This document shows positions 7,073 to 16,149 of a stretch of DNA of 29,863 bases, one piece after another. The stretch is from Komagataeibacter kakiaceti JCM 25156 (GTDB lineage Bacteria > Pseudomonadota > Alphaproteobacteria > Acetobacterales > Acetobacteraceae), in the NCBI RefSeq assembly GCF_000613305.1, contig NZ_BAIO01000008.1:1-29863 (forward strand), written 5' to 3'. The notes under the pieces are model-generated. The model was not told where the DNA came from and searched no databases. It worked only from the letters and a program-made list of their open reading frames with translations. Position 1 is the first letter of the stretch. The number at the start of each line of letters is the position of its first letter. Position numbers and translations under genes: made by a program.

Positions 7073-8443
7073 ATGAGTTTTTACCAGACCCTCAACCCGA
7101 CCACGGAAACCGTGGAACGCACGTTCGAACTGCATACCGCCGCGCAGATGAAGGCGATTGTCGATCGCGCGGACCATGTGTGGAAGACCGACTGGAAAAA
7201 GCGCGACATCGCGGCCCGCAAGGTCATCATGTCAAAGGCCGCCGACCTGCTGCGCCGCGACCGCGTGGCCCATGCGCGCCTGATCGCGACCGAAATGGGC
7301 AAGGCGCTGCCTGATGCACTGGAAGAAATCGACATCACGGCCGATATCCTGTCCTTCTATGCCGATGGCGCGGCAGAATTCCTTGCCCCCACGCATCTGA
7401 AGGTCAGGGAAGGCCATGCAAAGATCATCAATCAGCCGCTTGGCCTGATCTACTGCATCGAGCCATGGAATTTCCCCTACTATCAGTTGGCCCGCGTGGC
7501 GGGGCCGAACCTGATGGCGGGCAACGTGGTCATCGCCAAGCACGCGCCAAACGTGCCGCAATGCGCGCTGGCGTTTGAAAAGCTGTTCCATGACGCGGGC
7601 GCGCCTGCTGGCGCCTATACCAATATCTTCCTCGACAATGACCAGTCCGCTGAACTGATCAAGGATTTTCGTATCCGTGGCGTCGCCCTGACGGGCAGCG
7701 AACGCGCGGGCCAGACGGTCGCGGCCGAAGCGGGGGCTGCGCTGAAGAAGGACACGATGGAACTGGGTGGCAGCGATGCCTTCATCGTGCTGGATGACGC
7801 GGACCTTGAACTCGCGGTCAAATGGGCGACGTGGGGCCGGTTCGCCAATAACGGGCAGGTCTGCACGGCGGCCAAGCGGATGATCGTGCATGAGAAGGTC
7901 TATGACGCCTTCCTCACGGGGCTGAAGAAAGCCATCACACAGTTCCGCATCGGCGACCCACTGGCCGAGGGCACGACCCATGGCCCGATGAGCAGTAGGA
8001 AGGCACTCGATACCGCACTGGCGCAGACCGACGAAGCGGTCAAGGCAGGGGCAACACTGGTTGCTGGCGGCAAGCGGATGGAGCGGACGGGTTTCTTCAT
8101 GGAGCCAACCATCCTGACCAACGTGTCAAAGGACAACCCGGCCTTCTATCAGGAGATTTTCGGCCCCGTTGCGGTCGTGCACAAGGTCGCATCGGAACAT
8201 GAGGCCATCGAACTGGCCAATGATTCCCCCTATGGCCTTGGCGGGTCCGTGTTCTCCCGCGACCTTGGCCGGGCGGAACGGGTGGCCGAGGCGGTCGAGA
8301 CCGGCATGATGTTCATCAACACAGCTACAGCTGCGGCCCCCGAACTGCCCTTTGGCGGGATCAAGAATTCGGGCTTTGGCCGCGAACTGTCCTTCCTCGG
8401 CATTGAGGAGTTCATCAACCGCAAGCTGATCCGCGTTGCCTGA
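7073..8443 (+). CDS. NAD(P)-dependent aldehyde dehydrogenase (succinate-semialdehyde dehydrogenase-like)
   Basis: Aldehyde dehydrogenase of 456 residues that oxidises an aldehyde to its acid. The active site is intact: general base E230 in MELGGSDAFIV and nucleophile C264 in NNGQVCTAAKR, with the cofactor-binding IEPWNFPYYQLARV segment and the C-terminal ELPFGGIKNSGFGRELS signature. The short form with an N-terminal F-Y-Q-T-L-N-P-T is typical of the succinate-semialdehyde dehydrogenase (GabD/Sad) group, but the substrate cannot be fixed from sequence. An upstream in-frame extension to 6920 is only overlap with the reductase gene; ATG 7073, in the short gap after it, is the natural start. Next to an HxlR sensor and an ene-reductase, a broader aldehyde-detoxifying role is plausible. 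Confidence 0.92.
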   Translation: MSFYQTLNPTTETVERTFELHTAAQMKAIVDRADHVWKTDWKKRDIAARKVIMSKAADLLRRDRVAHARLIATEMGKALPDALEEIDITADILSFYADGAAEFLAPTHLKVREGHAKIINQPLGLIYCIEPWNFPYYQLARVAGPNLMAGNVVIAKHAPNVPQCALAFEKLFHDAGAPAGAYTNIFLDNDQSAELIKDFRIRGVALTGSERAGQTVAAEAGAALKKDTMELGGSDAFIVLDDADLELAVKWATWGRFANNGQVCTAAKRMIVHEKVYDAFLTGLKKAITQFRIGDPLAEGTTHGPMSSRKALDTALAQTDEAVKAGATLVAGGKRMERTGFFMEPTILTNVSKDNPAFYQEIFGPVAVVHKVASEHEAIELANDSPYGLGGSVFSRDLGRAERVAEAVETGMMFINTATAAAPELPFGGIKNSGFGRELSFLGIEEFINRKLIRVA

Positions 8444-9241
8444 AGATTAGGCGAACGCTGCTTTCTGTCCCGGATAAAATCCTGTCCGGGGCAGAGGTGT
8501 GCTACTCATCAAGTTAAATGCCACCAGCGGCTCAAGTGATACGAAGAAATGGTATATGCCTGCTTTGGCAACCGCACGATTAGTCATCGAATGACCGGAA
8601 CAAGGGCGAGACCTGACCCGGAACTGCCCGGTTTTGACGTAAGAGACCTGGCTCCGGCTGGGCGGGATCACGGAAGGTCTGGCCTTCCGGCGCATCTGGT
8701 CCGCAGAGGGCTATAGGACGGGAGTCACTCCCGCCAGGGCCCTCCCAGGATCGATCAGAGCGCCCTGTCGGATCGGGCGATCACGGACATCATCCGCAAA
8801 CGATGCGGCGACACCCACCTTGAGGGAGACTTTGGCGGACACAGCCAGCGCTGCGGCGCCATCACCACGGGGGCGAAAGACGGGTATGATCTCCTGGAAC
8901 TGAAGCGCTTCGCGCGATACAAAAGCCTTCAGGTCTTCGAGACCTATATCGACGAGGCCAGCATCCGGGAAAGTCGAACTTCTGAGCCTATCTTGACCTG
9001 CCTCCAGAGCGCCTCAACACTCCTTCAGCTACGGGGGAATTAAAGAGGCCTGTTGCCCGCCCTTCAGGCCCGCTAAGCTGCTCCGGTCCGCGCGTTCTCG
9101 TAGAGCCAGAACTACAGGATGCATGAATGATCTACGTAGCAGTCCCATAGATTTTAAGGGTGAATATCAGCCGTCTTCCCGGTATGGGTTCCGAGTGGGC
9201 GCATATGAACATATGGTATATGCCTCATTTCCTGCATCACA
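8444..9241. other. Non-coding stretch containing a recombinase relic
   Basis: No intact gene. An imperfect hairpin (CCCGGA at 8469-8474 with TCCGGG at 8485-8490) follows the dehydrogenase and may act as a weak terminator. A decayed recombinase segment occupies about 8610-8995. The 13-mer ATGGTATATGCCT occurs twice, near 8550 and 9210, flanking the relic. An open frame at 9123-9383 has no family resemblance. Confidence 0.5.
8610..8995 (+). pseudogene. Tyrosine recombinase 3'-end remnant (copy 2)
   Basis: This stretch aligns almost base for base with 1542-1940 of the recombinase at the left of the window (for example GACCTGACCCGGAACTGCCC and GATCTCCTGGAACTGAAGCG are shared). It carries an in-frame stop after the P-V-L codons, several substitutions and a short deletion before the end (the codons for K-A-R-H-P are missing). 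The histidine-x-x-arginine box has changed from HSLRR to HSQRC, so catalysis would be lost even without the stop. No 5' part is present. It is a non-functional duplicate fragment. Confidence 0.85.
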
Positions 9242-10684
9242 GTGTGGAACTTCCCTACCGTGGCCGTTTTCCCGACATTGTCATATCCTGGTGCAGTTCC
9301 GGCTGGCCGCCAGTCCACTGAAGGTGGAAATCGCTCCAGACGTACCCGTCGCCTTCGTCGCCTGGCTCGTGTCAGAACACTGAAATGGCAGAGAACATTC
9401 ATGTACTGCTCTGGGGCAGTGCTGATCGGTATTATTTCGGTGATCTTTGCCCATCTGGGAGATGCGGCAGCCGGTCTTCGTTACCGCATTGTCGCCCTGA
9501 ATGCCTGGTCTATGCTTCTGATTGCACCACTTGGAATGATCACCATTACCTGGTTGACGCGCCTACTGTTCAATGGTGCCCAAGGCTCCGGCATTCCCCA
9601 GACAATCGCAACATTGCACATGCATAATTTCATGCTGGTGGACAAAATTCTGACATTGCGCATTGCGCTAGGCAAGGTCCTGATGACTTGCCTCGGGCTG
9701 ATCTGCGGTGCATCGATTGGTCGCGAAGGACCCAGCGTTCAGATCGGGGCATCCATCATGCACGCTTTCTCGCGGGCCATGCGTCAGCACAACGATGTCA
9801 CCCGGCATGGCATGATCCTGGCAGGTGGGGCCGCAGGCATGGCGGCGGCTTTCAATACACCTCTCGCAGGCGTTGTTTTCGCCATTGAGGAACTTGCCCA
9901 CTCCTTTGAACAGAAATCGTCGGGCCGGACACTGACCGTCATCATCTTTTCCGGGATTACCGCAATCGCCCTTCTGGGAAATTATACATATTTTGGTCGT
10001 GCCAATACCTCTATCCCCATCGGGGTCGCGTGGCTGGCTGTTCTGGTATGTGGCGTAAGTGGTGGCTTGGCGGGCGGCCTTTTCGCGCGTTGTGTCATTC
10101 GCCTCTCCAAGGGACTGCCAGGATCACTTCGCCCGTTTGCGGCACGTTTCCCTCTCGGTTTTGCCGCTTTATGTGGTCTGCTTCTGGCCCTGATCGGCCT
10201 GGTTTCTGACGGGGCGACCTATGGTACGGGTTATCTCCAGGCGCGAGGAATCATAGACGGCACCCTCCATTATCCAGCCTCCTTCTTTCTCCTGAAATAC
10301 CTCTCCATGCTAATCACCTTTTGTTCTGGCATACCTGGCGGCATGTTCGCGCCCTCCCTAGCCATCGGTGCTGGCATGGGCGGGTGGATCGGACAGTTCC
10401 TACCCCATACCTCCCCAGGCGCTGTCGTTCTGCTTGGGATGGCGGCATATTTCTGTGGCGTCGCCCAGTCTCCGCTCACAGCGACGATCATCGTGATGGA
10501 GATATGCGATAACCAGCAGGTCACGCTGGCGCTTCTGGCAACCGCGTTTCTGGCGTTCGGAGTGTCGCGAATGATCTGTCCCCATCCACTATATTCCGTC
10601 CTTGCTACAGGTTTCATGGAAAAGACCGAGCAGAAGGAGATTCAGAAAAAAACTGATCCGAGCCCGGAAACGGGTCCCTCATGA
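9242..10684 (+). CDS. CLC-family chloride/proton transporter
   Basis: Integral membrane CLC protein of up to 480 residues with about ten or more hydrophobic segments. All ion-path motifs are present: GSGIP (115-119), GREGP (160-164) with gating glutamate E162, and GIPGGMFAP (364-371). E217 in AIEEL matches the internal proton-path glutamate of the E. coli protein (E203), so an H+/Cl- antiporter is more likely than a channel. Such proteins help bacteria survive acid. The N-terminus is uncertain: the longest frame begins at a GTG (9242) with no clear ribosome site, and the first 45 residues are arginine-rich and unlike the family; translation could begin later, for example at the ATG near 9404. 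A second CLC gene follows in the same direction. Confidence 0.88.
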   Translation: MWNFPTVAVFPTLSYPGAVPAGRQSTEGGNRSRRTRRLRRLARVRTLKWQRTFMYCSGAVLIGIISVIFAHLGDAAAGLRYRIVALNAWSMLLIAPLGMITITWLTRLLFNGAQGSGIPQTIATLHMHNFMLVDKILTLRIALGKVLMTCLGLICGASIGREGPSVQIGASIMHAFSRAMRQHNDVTRHGMILAGGAAGMAAAFNTPLAGVVFAIEELAHSFEQKSSGRTLTVIIFSGITAIALLGNYTYFGRANTSIPIGVAWLAVLVCGVSGGLAGGLFARCVIRLSKGLPGSLRPFAARFPLGFAALCGLLLALIGLVSDGATYGTGYLQARGIIDGTLHYPASFFLLKYLSMLITFCSGIPGGMFAPSLAIGAGMGGWIGQFLPHTSPGAVVLLGMAAYFCGVAQSPLTATIIVMEICDNQQVTLALLATAFLAFGVSRMICPHPLYSVLATGFMEKTEQKEIQKKTDPSPETGPS

Positions 10685-10750
10685 ACAGCGACCCGGATCG
10701 CAGATGTCGCATTCGAAGCCGGGGAACCTCAGTCAACGAAAGAAGACGCC

Positions 10751-12072
10751 GTGCTACAGCAGGTGCCAGATAGAACACCGCACTCAGAACGAACCGACAG
10801 TTCCTGCAGTCTGGTTTTCCTCGCGTCAGCGTCAATCCTGATCGGTATCGCAACCGGTACGATCTGCGGAACCTTTCGCCTGTTTCTGGAGTGGCTGGAA
10901 TTCACGCGAACGGAGATGGCCCCTCGGTTTCTGCATGGTTCGCCGTGGGGAGGCTTCTTTCTGGTCGTCGGCGTTGCCTGGCAGCTCTGGCAGCTGTAGA
11001 AATGGTACGCCGCCTTGCACCGCTGGCGGCAGGCAGCGGCATTCCTCATGTCGAAGCCGTGCTATCAGGCATTACCGGCCCGGCGTCATGGCCACTCATC
11101 CCGGTCAAATTCGTCGGCGGTCTACTGGCGATTGGGAGCGGTCTGGCCCTGGGACGCGAAGGGCCTAGCGTACAGATGGGAGCCGCAGTAGCCGATGCGA
11201 TCGCACGACGGCTCTCACTGGGACGTGCAGACTGCCGTGCCCTTCTTGCCGCTGGCGCGGGAGCAGGTCTTGCAACGGCCTTCAATGCGCCAGCCGCAGG
11301 TGCTGTTTTTGTCCTGGAAGAACTGGTGGGGCAATTTGAGGCGAGAATGGTCTGCGCAGCGCTCGGAGCGTCCATCTCAGCCATTATGTTCAGTCGTGGC
11401 ATTCTAGGCAGTCAGCCCGATTTCATCGCATCTTATCCGGTTCTACCTACAGCAGTTGCGAAGCAGTTATTCTTTGTCATGACTGGTCTCATGACAGGCC
11501 TACTGGCAGTCGGATACAACCGAACAATTCTTGCAGCACTGCGCCTTGCCGACCGTCTGCCTGTCAGCATATACACCAGAGCCACCCTAATCGGCGGACT
11601 GGCCGGACTTGTCGTACGGCTTGATCCCCATCTGGCGGGTGGAGGCGACTGGATCACCCAGGCCGCAATAAGTAATACGATAAACTGGCATCTTATTCCC
11701 CTCCTGTTCGTTTTCCGCTTGGTATTCGGGGCAGTTTCCTATGCTGCCGCGACACCTGGCGGATTATTCGCGCCTATGCTTGCCTTGGGGGCACTATCAG
11801 GGTTGGCCTGCAGCTTTGTCGCACAAATACTGAGCCCGGACACAGCACTGGCAACTGCGCCGTTCGTGATTGTTGGCATGGCTTCAATGTTCGCAGGATC
11901 CGTTCGATCACCCGTGACGGGCATTATCCTCGTCATGGAAATGACCGGATCATCCGATCTTGTATTACCGCTCCTGTGCGGAAGCTTCTCAGCAATGGTG
12001 GTGGCAGGTGCATGCGGAGATACCCCGATCTACGAGGCCTTACGACTTAGAGCAGCAGTCGGCAGACGCTGA
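10751..12072 (+). pseudogene. Second CLC-family chloride transporter, frameshifted
   Basis: A different CLC protein, only distantly similar to its neighbour. The N-terminus reads from a GTG at 10751 (first membrane segment LASASILIGIATGTICGTF) to a stop at 10997; the rest reads in another frame to 12072. Adding one C at 10977-10978 restores a smooth reading (VVGVALAALAAVEMVRRLAP) and a 440-residue protein. The remaining motifs are intact: GSGIPHVEA, GREGPSVQMG with the gating glutamate, FVLEELVGQFE with the proton glutamate, and TPGGLFAPMLALGA. It follows the first CLC gene by 66 bases and is probably co-transcribed. The disruption may be a sequencing error, because the same kind of missing base recurs across the window. 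Confidence 0.82.
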
Positions 12073-12117
12073 CTGATTGACCTGCAGGCATTTTGTCGCC
12101 GCATGTTGCATGAGAAA

Positions 12118-13380
12118 TCATTCTGGCCCGGATGTTGATGATGGGTAAAGCCTGCGGACGACCCATTCCATGGTCAGTCCCTGTACGATCGTGGTAAACA
12201 CCACCACACCGTAACAGACAGGCAGCAACAGGTTGCGCAATTCACCTGGTGGCAATCCAAGCGCCAGTGAGACCGAGATGCCACCGCGCAAACCACCCCA
12301 GGTCAGGATACCAAGAACACGGCCCCGTTCCCATTGTCTGAGATGAATCGGAAGAGTGGAGAACAACACGCTCAGTGCGCGCACGACAATAGACAGCGGA
12401 ATCACCATGAGCGTCGCCATCATGGTAAACAGACGCGGCGTGATCTCCAGAATTTCAAAACCGATAAGCATGAATAGCAGGACATTCAGCACTTCGTCCA
12501 TAAGGGTCCACGCGACATCGAGGTTCTGGCGGGATGCTTCATCGAAAACGGAATCGCTATAGCTGGTTCCAAAACACAATCCAGCCACGACGACAGCTAT
12601 CGCGCCTGACATGCCAAGATGGCTGGCGATACTGAAGGTTCCGGTCGCTAGGGCCAATGACGTCAGCAGATCGATATGCGGATCCCGTTGCTCCTTGAGT
12701 ACACGAAGCGCGATCCATCCGGTCATGGCACCTAACAGACCACCACCAAGCGCCTCACGGCAAAAGCTGAGCACAATCGCAGAAGCGGCCAGACCCTGAC
12801 TGTCTCCGGTCGCCAACTCGATCGTCACACCAAAAATAACAACTCCCACACCGTCATTGAACAGACTCTCGCCCGCGAAAACTGCCTGAAGTGGTCCCGG
12901 AAGTCGCAGACGCTTCAGCATGCCCACGACCGAAACCGGATCTGTGGGTGCGAGAATCGCACCGAGCACGATGCACCATGAAAACGGAACGGCATGGCCC
13001 ATCAGGGGCAAAATACTCCAGACTGCACCCGCCAGAAGGACCACAGCCAACACCGTTCCAAGGACAGAGAGGGCTGTCACGGACATCAATTTGGCACGCA
13101 GGTGCCCGACATCAACCTGCATGGCTCCCGCAAAGAGAAGAAGTGATAACACACCGTTCAGAAGCGCTACGGGTAGATTGATGATCCCCAGCATAGACCG
13201 CGACAGAGCCTGCAGATCATAGTCCGGAATCAGCAGGTTCAAAGCCACAACCAGCAGGGATGCCAGCAGCGAAAAGATCAGGACACCGATTGTCGCTGGA
13301 ACGCGAAACGTGTGGTGATTGAGAATGCTAAAGGCTGCGGCGAGCACGAAAAGCAGGGCAATAAGGCTGATAGTATCCAT
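12118..13380 (-). CDS. CPA1-family Na+(K+)/H+ antiporter
   Basis: Membrane antiporter of about 420 residues that exchanges sodium or potassium for protons. Roughly a dozen hydrophobic segments span the length. The family's key motifs are present: AILAPTDPVSVVGMLKRL, GESLFNDGVGVVIFGV with the cation-binding N-D pair, and the late TWGGLRGGISVSLAL. It lacks the long cytoplasmic C-terminal domain of some NhaP/NhaK proteins. I prefer the ATG at 13380 (MDTISLIALLF) over an upstream TTG at 13416, since the membrane segment starts directly after it. It converges on the two CLC genes (46 bases between stops), so the three form an ion and pH homeostasis block without being one operon. Confidence 0.92.
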   Translation of the reverse strand: MDTISLIALLFVLAAAFSILNHHTFRVPATIGVLIFSLLASLLVVALNLLIPDYDLQALSRSMLGIINLPVALLNGVLSLLLFAGAMQVDVGHLRAKLMSVTALSVLGTVLAVVLLAGAVWSILPLMGHAVPFSWCIVLGAILAPTDPVSVVGMLKRLRLPGPLQAVFAGESLFNDGVGVVIFGVTIELATGDSQGLAASAIVLSFCREALGGGLLGAMTGWIALRVLKEQRDPHIDLLTSLALATGTFSIASHLGMSGAIAVVVAGLCFGTSYSDSVFDEASRQNLDVAWTLMDEVLNVLLFMLIGFEILEITPRLFTMMATLMVIPLSIVVRALSVLFSTLPIHLRQWERGRVLGILTWGGLRGGISVSLALGLPPGELRNLLLPVCYGVVVFTTIVQGLTMEWVVRRLYPSSTSGPE

Positions 13381-13476
13381 TATATGATCGCTGGCCCTTC
13401 TGATGTTTTGCGTCAAGGAAAACCGGCGTCGGCACCCTAAGCGAAATGCCGGCCACTATGCGAGACCCGGCAGGTA

Positions 13477-13537
13477 TTGACCTATATCCCTGTTACAATC
13501 AGTATCTGGGGAGAACGGAATGTTAGTTTGCGGGTAA
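13477..13537 (+). promoter_or_regulatory. Promoter candidate and five-codon leader before nuclease-like gene
   Basis: TTGACC (13477-13482) and CAGTAT (13500-13505) are spaced by 17 bases; an overlapping TACAAT is an alternative -10. A strong ribosome site GGGGAG (13508-13513) serves not the main ORF but a five-codon frame (ATG at 13520, M-L-V-C-G, stop TAA at 13535-13537). The stop abuts the ATG of the next gene (TAAATG), suggesting translational coupling or a short regulatory leader. Confidence 0.4.
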
Positions 13538-14815
13538 ATGACAGACCTCATTCGAGACCTTATCCTTCGCTGGCGGGATGATCCGGCAGGGACCTATCAG
13601 AGTTGGTTCTTGTGGGATGAACGCCTCAAAAACTTCCGGTCTATCCGTCGCGGTCTGCAGCTGGTTGTGGCTGAGATAGCCGCTGGTACATTCGGGGTTG
13701 CCTATCGTGGCTCCTCCTTGGAAACAGTTGTACATTCGATTGCTGAGCAGCGTCAGATTTTCAAGGGTGCGGATCATGCATTCTTGTGGAAACCGAAGTT
13801 ACGCATTCCCGACATCTACGAAAATCCCGCCAATCAGAAAGCATTTGGGCAGCTTCTCGATACCTGTCTGTGCTGCAATACCGAAGAGCATGTAGTCTCG
13901 GCCATTCATGCAATCGACGCCAGGAAGATAAAAGGGCTGGGGCCAGCTGTCGCCAATCTGCTGTATTTCCTGCATCCCACGATCATGCCACCTTTCAATA
14001 CGGCGATCGTGAAGGGCTATAACGCCCTGACCGGATCAAAGGTGAAGCTGGGGCGATGGGAGGAATATCTTGCCATGCGGCAAGGGATACTAAAGCTGAA
14101 TGCAACCTATCGTGCGCTGCTTTCCAATGATCTTGGTGCTATCGGAGGACTGCTGTTTGATCTCGGAAGCGGACGTTATACAGCGCCGCCTCTCGAAGAT
14201 AACGAAACAGCACGAAAACTCTGGGAAGCCGATCTTCACCAGGTTAGGGAGCAGAGCGCAAAAGAGGCCCGAACTCTCGCTGCGGAGCGGGAAACAGATC
14301 ATACTCATACCGAGATTCAGGGATGGCTTCGTGATCTGGGGCTCTCCTTGGGTTACGATGTCTGGATTGCCGCCAATGATCGCAGCCGTCCATGGCAGGA
14401 CGGCAAGCTGGGGGATGGTTGCCTGTCGGTATTGCCGGGGTTCACGACGGAAACGCAGGGAGCGGAATCCGTGCGTCTGATCGACGTCTTATGGCTTGAC
14501 CAGGAAAGCCATAGGATTGTTGCAGCATTCGAGGTTGAGCACTCAACGACCATCTATTCCGGTATCGTGCGGATGCTCGACCTTGCTCTCGGGTCAGCGG
14601 CGCAGGCTCTGGAAGGGATGTTCCTTGTCGCGCCGGACAAGCGGGAGATTGATGTGCGGGAACAGTTGAAGCGACCGGCTTTCAGCAGGATTGCTGATCT
14701 GAAAGTCCGGTATCTGCCTTATGGAGCACTGGAGAAGGATCGTGAGGCAATCAGGCGTTTTGGCCATGGTCTGAAACCGATACAGAGCATTTCCCATCTT
14801 CTGACCCCAGTGTGA
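13538..14815 (+). CDS. Putative HhH-like plus PD-(D/E)XK nuclease-like protein
   Basis: A 425-residue protein I cannot assign to a named family. Around residues 130-150, IKGLGPAVANLLYFLHP resembles a helix-hairpin-helix (L-x-G-L-G-P-x-x-A) of the DNA glycosylase/HhH type, which contacts the DNA backbone. Residues 225-265 are charged and probably a coiled linker. The C-terminal third has a restriction-nuclease-like core: D316 in RLIDVLW, then E332-V-E334 in AAFEVEHSTTIYSGIVRMLD. The D-x15-E-x-E spacing is the pattern of PD-(D/E)XK enzymes in which the final lysine is replaced by glutamate, as in BamHI. No methyltransferase lies beside it, so a self-standing (for example modification-dependent) nuclease or a DNA repair role is more likely than a classical restriction pair. 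The functional reading is inference; the open frame itself is solid. Confidence 0.7.
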   Translation: MTDLIRDLILRWRDDPAGTYQSWFLWDERLKNFRSIRRGLQLVVAEIAAGTFGVAYRGSSLETVVHSIAEQRQIFKGADHAFLWKPKLRIPDIYENPANQKAFGQLLDTCLCCNTEEHVVSAIHAIDARKIKGLGPAVANLLYFLHPTIMPPFNTAIVKGYNALTGSKVKLGRWEEYLAMRQGILKLNATYRALLSNDLGAIGGLLFDLGSGRYTAPPLEDNETARKLWEADLHQVREQSAKEARTLAAERETDHTHTEIQGWLRDLGLSLGYDVWIAANDRSRPWQDGKLGDGCLSVLPGFTTETQGAESVRLIDVLWLDQESHRIVAAFEVEHSTTIYSGIVRMLDLALGSAAQALEGMFLVAPDKREIDVREQLKRPAFSRIADLKVRYLPYGALEKDREAIRRFGHGLKPIQSISHLLTPV

Positions 14816-15137
14816 TATCTGCAGTACATCGCCTGTTCTGACGCAAGTTACGATAAGATTGAAGCGACTGCAGCCCACCCTCGCATTGACCCCTTATCGG
14901 TCGTATTAGGCTTCGCCTTATTCGCGGCCGTAACCGCGGCTTTCGCCATCGAATCAGCCTCGCCTGCAGTGATCATGATTGGTATCACGATATGGAGGCT
15001 GACATTTGGCGAAGTCACGACGTTGCTCCAAACCGCGCTGGCCGATACGGCCAGGAAGACGCCGGGATGATGATCCGGGCCTTTCCAATCTGGAACTTTA
15101 GGGTCGTGAAAGAAAGCCTGTTCCAGACCAACATTTT
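14816..15137. other. Spacer with possible AraC-gene 5' extension
   Basis: No independent gene is evident. A 49-codon open frame (14992-15141) ends IRAFPIWNFRVVKESLFQ-TNIL, and its stop overlaps the ATG of the AraC gene (ATGA). It has no ribosome site of its own. Its end could be the natural N-terminal part of the AraC sensor domain displaced by a frame change, or an unrelated open frame. Confidence 0.35.
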
Positions 15138-15943
15138 ATGATGCGGATATTCCGTCGGCCGCAACACGAAGATGAAGAGCTTGTCCCGGCTGTGGCCGAA
15201 CATTTTCTGGTGCGGATCATCTCAGGAGAAGCACAGGTCGAGGAACGCGAACTGACAGGTGAATGGACGAAAAGTGAGGCCGGGTCCGGATCATTTTTCC
15301 TGACACAGACCGATGCGCCTTACCTCCTGCGCTGGCAGGCTGATCCGGACCGTCCGTTTGAAGTCCTGCATCTTTATCTGGGCCCTACTCTGGTGAACCG
15401 CGTCGCCCGATCGTTAGGGCTTAATCCATCACGGCTTTCCATGCGCGAAATTTCCGGTGTTCAGGACGCATTTATCTCTGGCGTTCTGACAGGCCTGACG
15501 GCCGAGATCCAGACGACTCATTCGGCCAGTTCTCTATTTGTGAACGGACTTCTGGAAAGTCTGACTGTCCATCTTCTGCGTCATTATGCCCAGACACAGC
15601 CTTCGCCCACACCCAGACCCGCACAACTGCCAGCGTGGAAGCTGCGCAAGGCGCTTGATCATATGGAGGCCCATCTCGCCGAACCGTTCGATCTCGATTT
15701 TCTGGCCGGGTTGTGCGGGATGAGCCGGTTTCATTTCAGCCGGTCATTCCACAACACCATGGGGCAAAGCCCTTCACGCTGGTTTATCCGGCGGCGTGTG
15801 GACCATGCGAAGGACCTTCTATCGCAGACCAACAGGTCCATCATCGAGATTGCCCTGACCAGGGGCTATGAGAGTGCGAGCCATTTTGCACAGATGTTTC
15901 GCAGGGAAACCGGCATCAGCCACGCGACTACAGGAAGCTATGA
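15138..15943 (+). pseudogene. AraC-family transcriptional regulator, C-terminal frameshift
   Basis: Regulator with an N-terminal sensor domain (about residues 1-165, including EHFLVRIISGEAQVEERELT) and a C-terminal AraC DNA-binding domain with two helix-turn-helices (LDFLAGLCGMSRFHFSRSFH and IIEIALTRGYESASHFAQMF). After RRETGIS the open frame runs into an atypical tail to 16022. One added C at 15920-15921 instead gives the standard family ending P-R-D-Y-R-K-L followed by a stop at 15943, for 268 residues. Only the last seven residues are affected, so the protein may work in either form. The start is also uncertain: no good ribosome site precedes the ATG at 15138, and a possible N-terminal segment lies upstream in another frame. 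Target genes are not evident; the convergent AbrB-type operon and the upstream nuclease gene are the neighbours. Confidence 0.75.
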
Positions 15944-16149
15944 CATCATCGGAATGGATATGACCGTCAAACGGGGATACAGCGAAAGAAGATGCTGCGC
16001 GCCAGACACGCGGGGTAAATGACTGCACCCTGATGGTCAAATCGCTGCTCCCGCCATCGACCAAAATTGTCGTCACGCCTCAGCGCGAGCGGGTTTGCAA
16101 GGGCGGGATCTGTCGCATTGGTCTTCAGCAAGCCCCTCCTCCTTTTCGC

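Noticed and set aside
8550..9222. 13-bp direct repeat ATGGTATATGCCT flanking the recombinase relic as target-site duplication
   Set aside because: Too long for most target duplications and not located at the borders of the relic; kept only as a note.
9123..9383. Open frame overlapping the start of the first CLC gene
   Set aside because: No recognisable domain; considered as a displaced N-terminus of the CLC protein but it does not resemble one.
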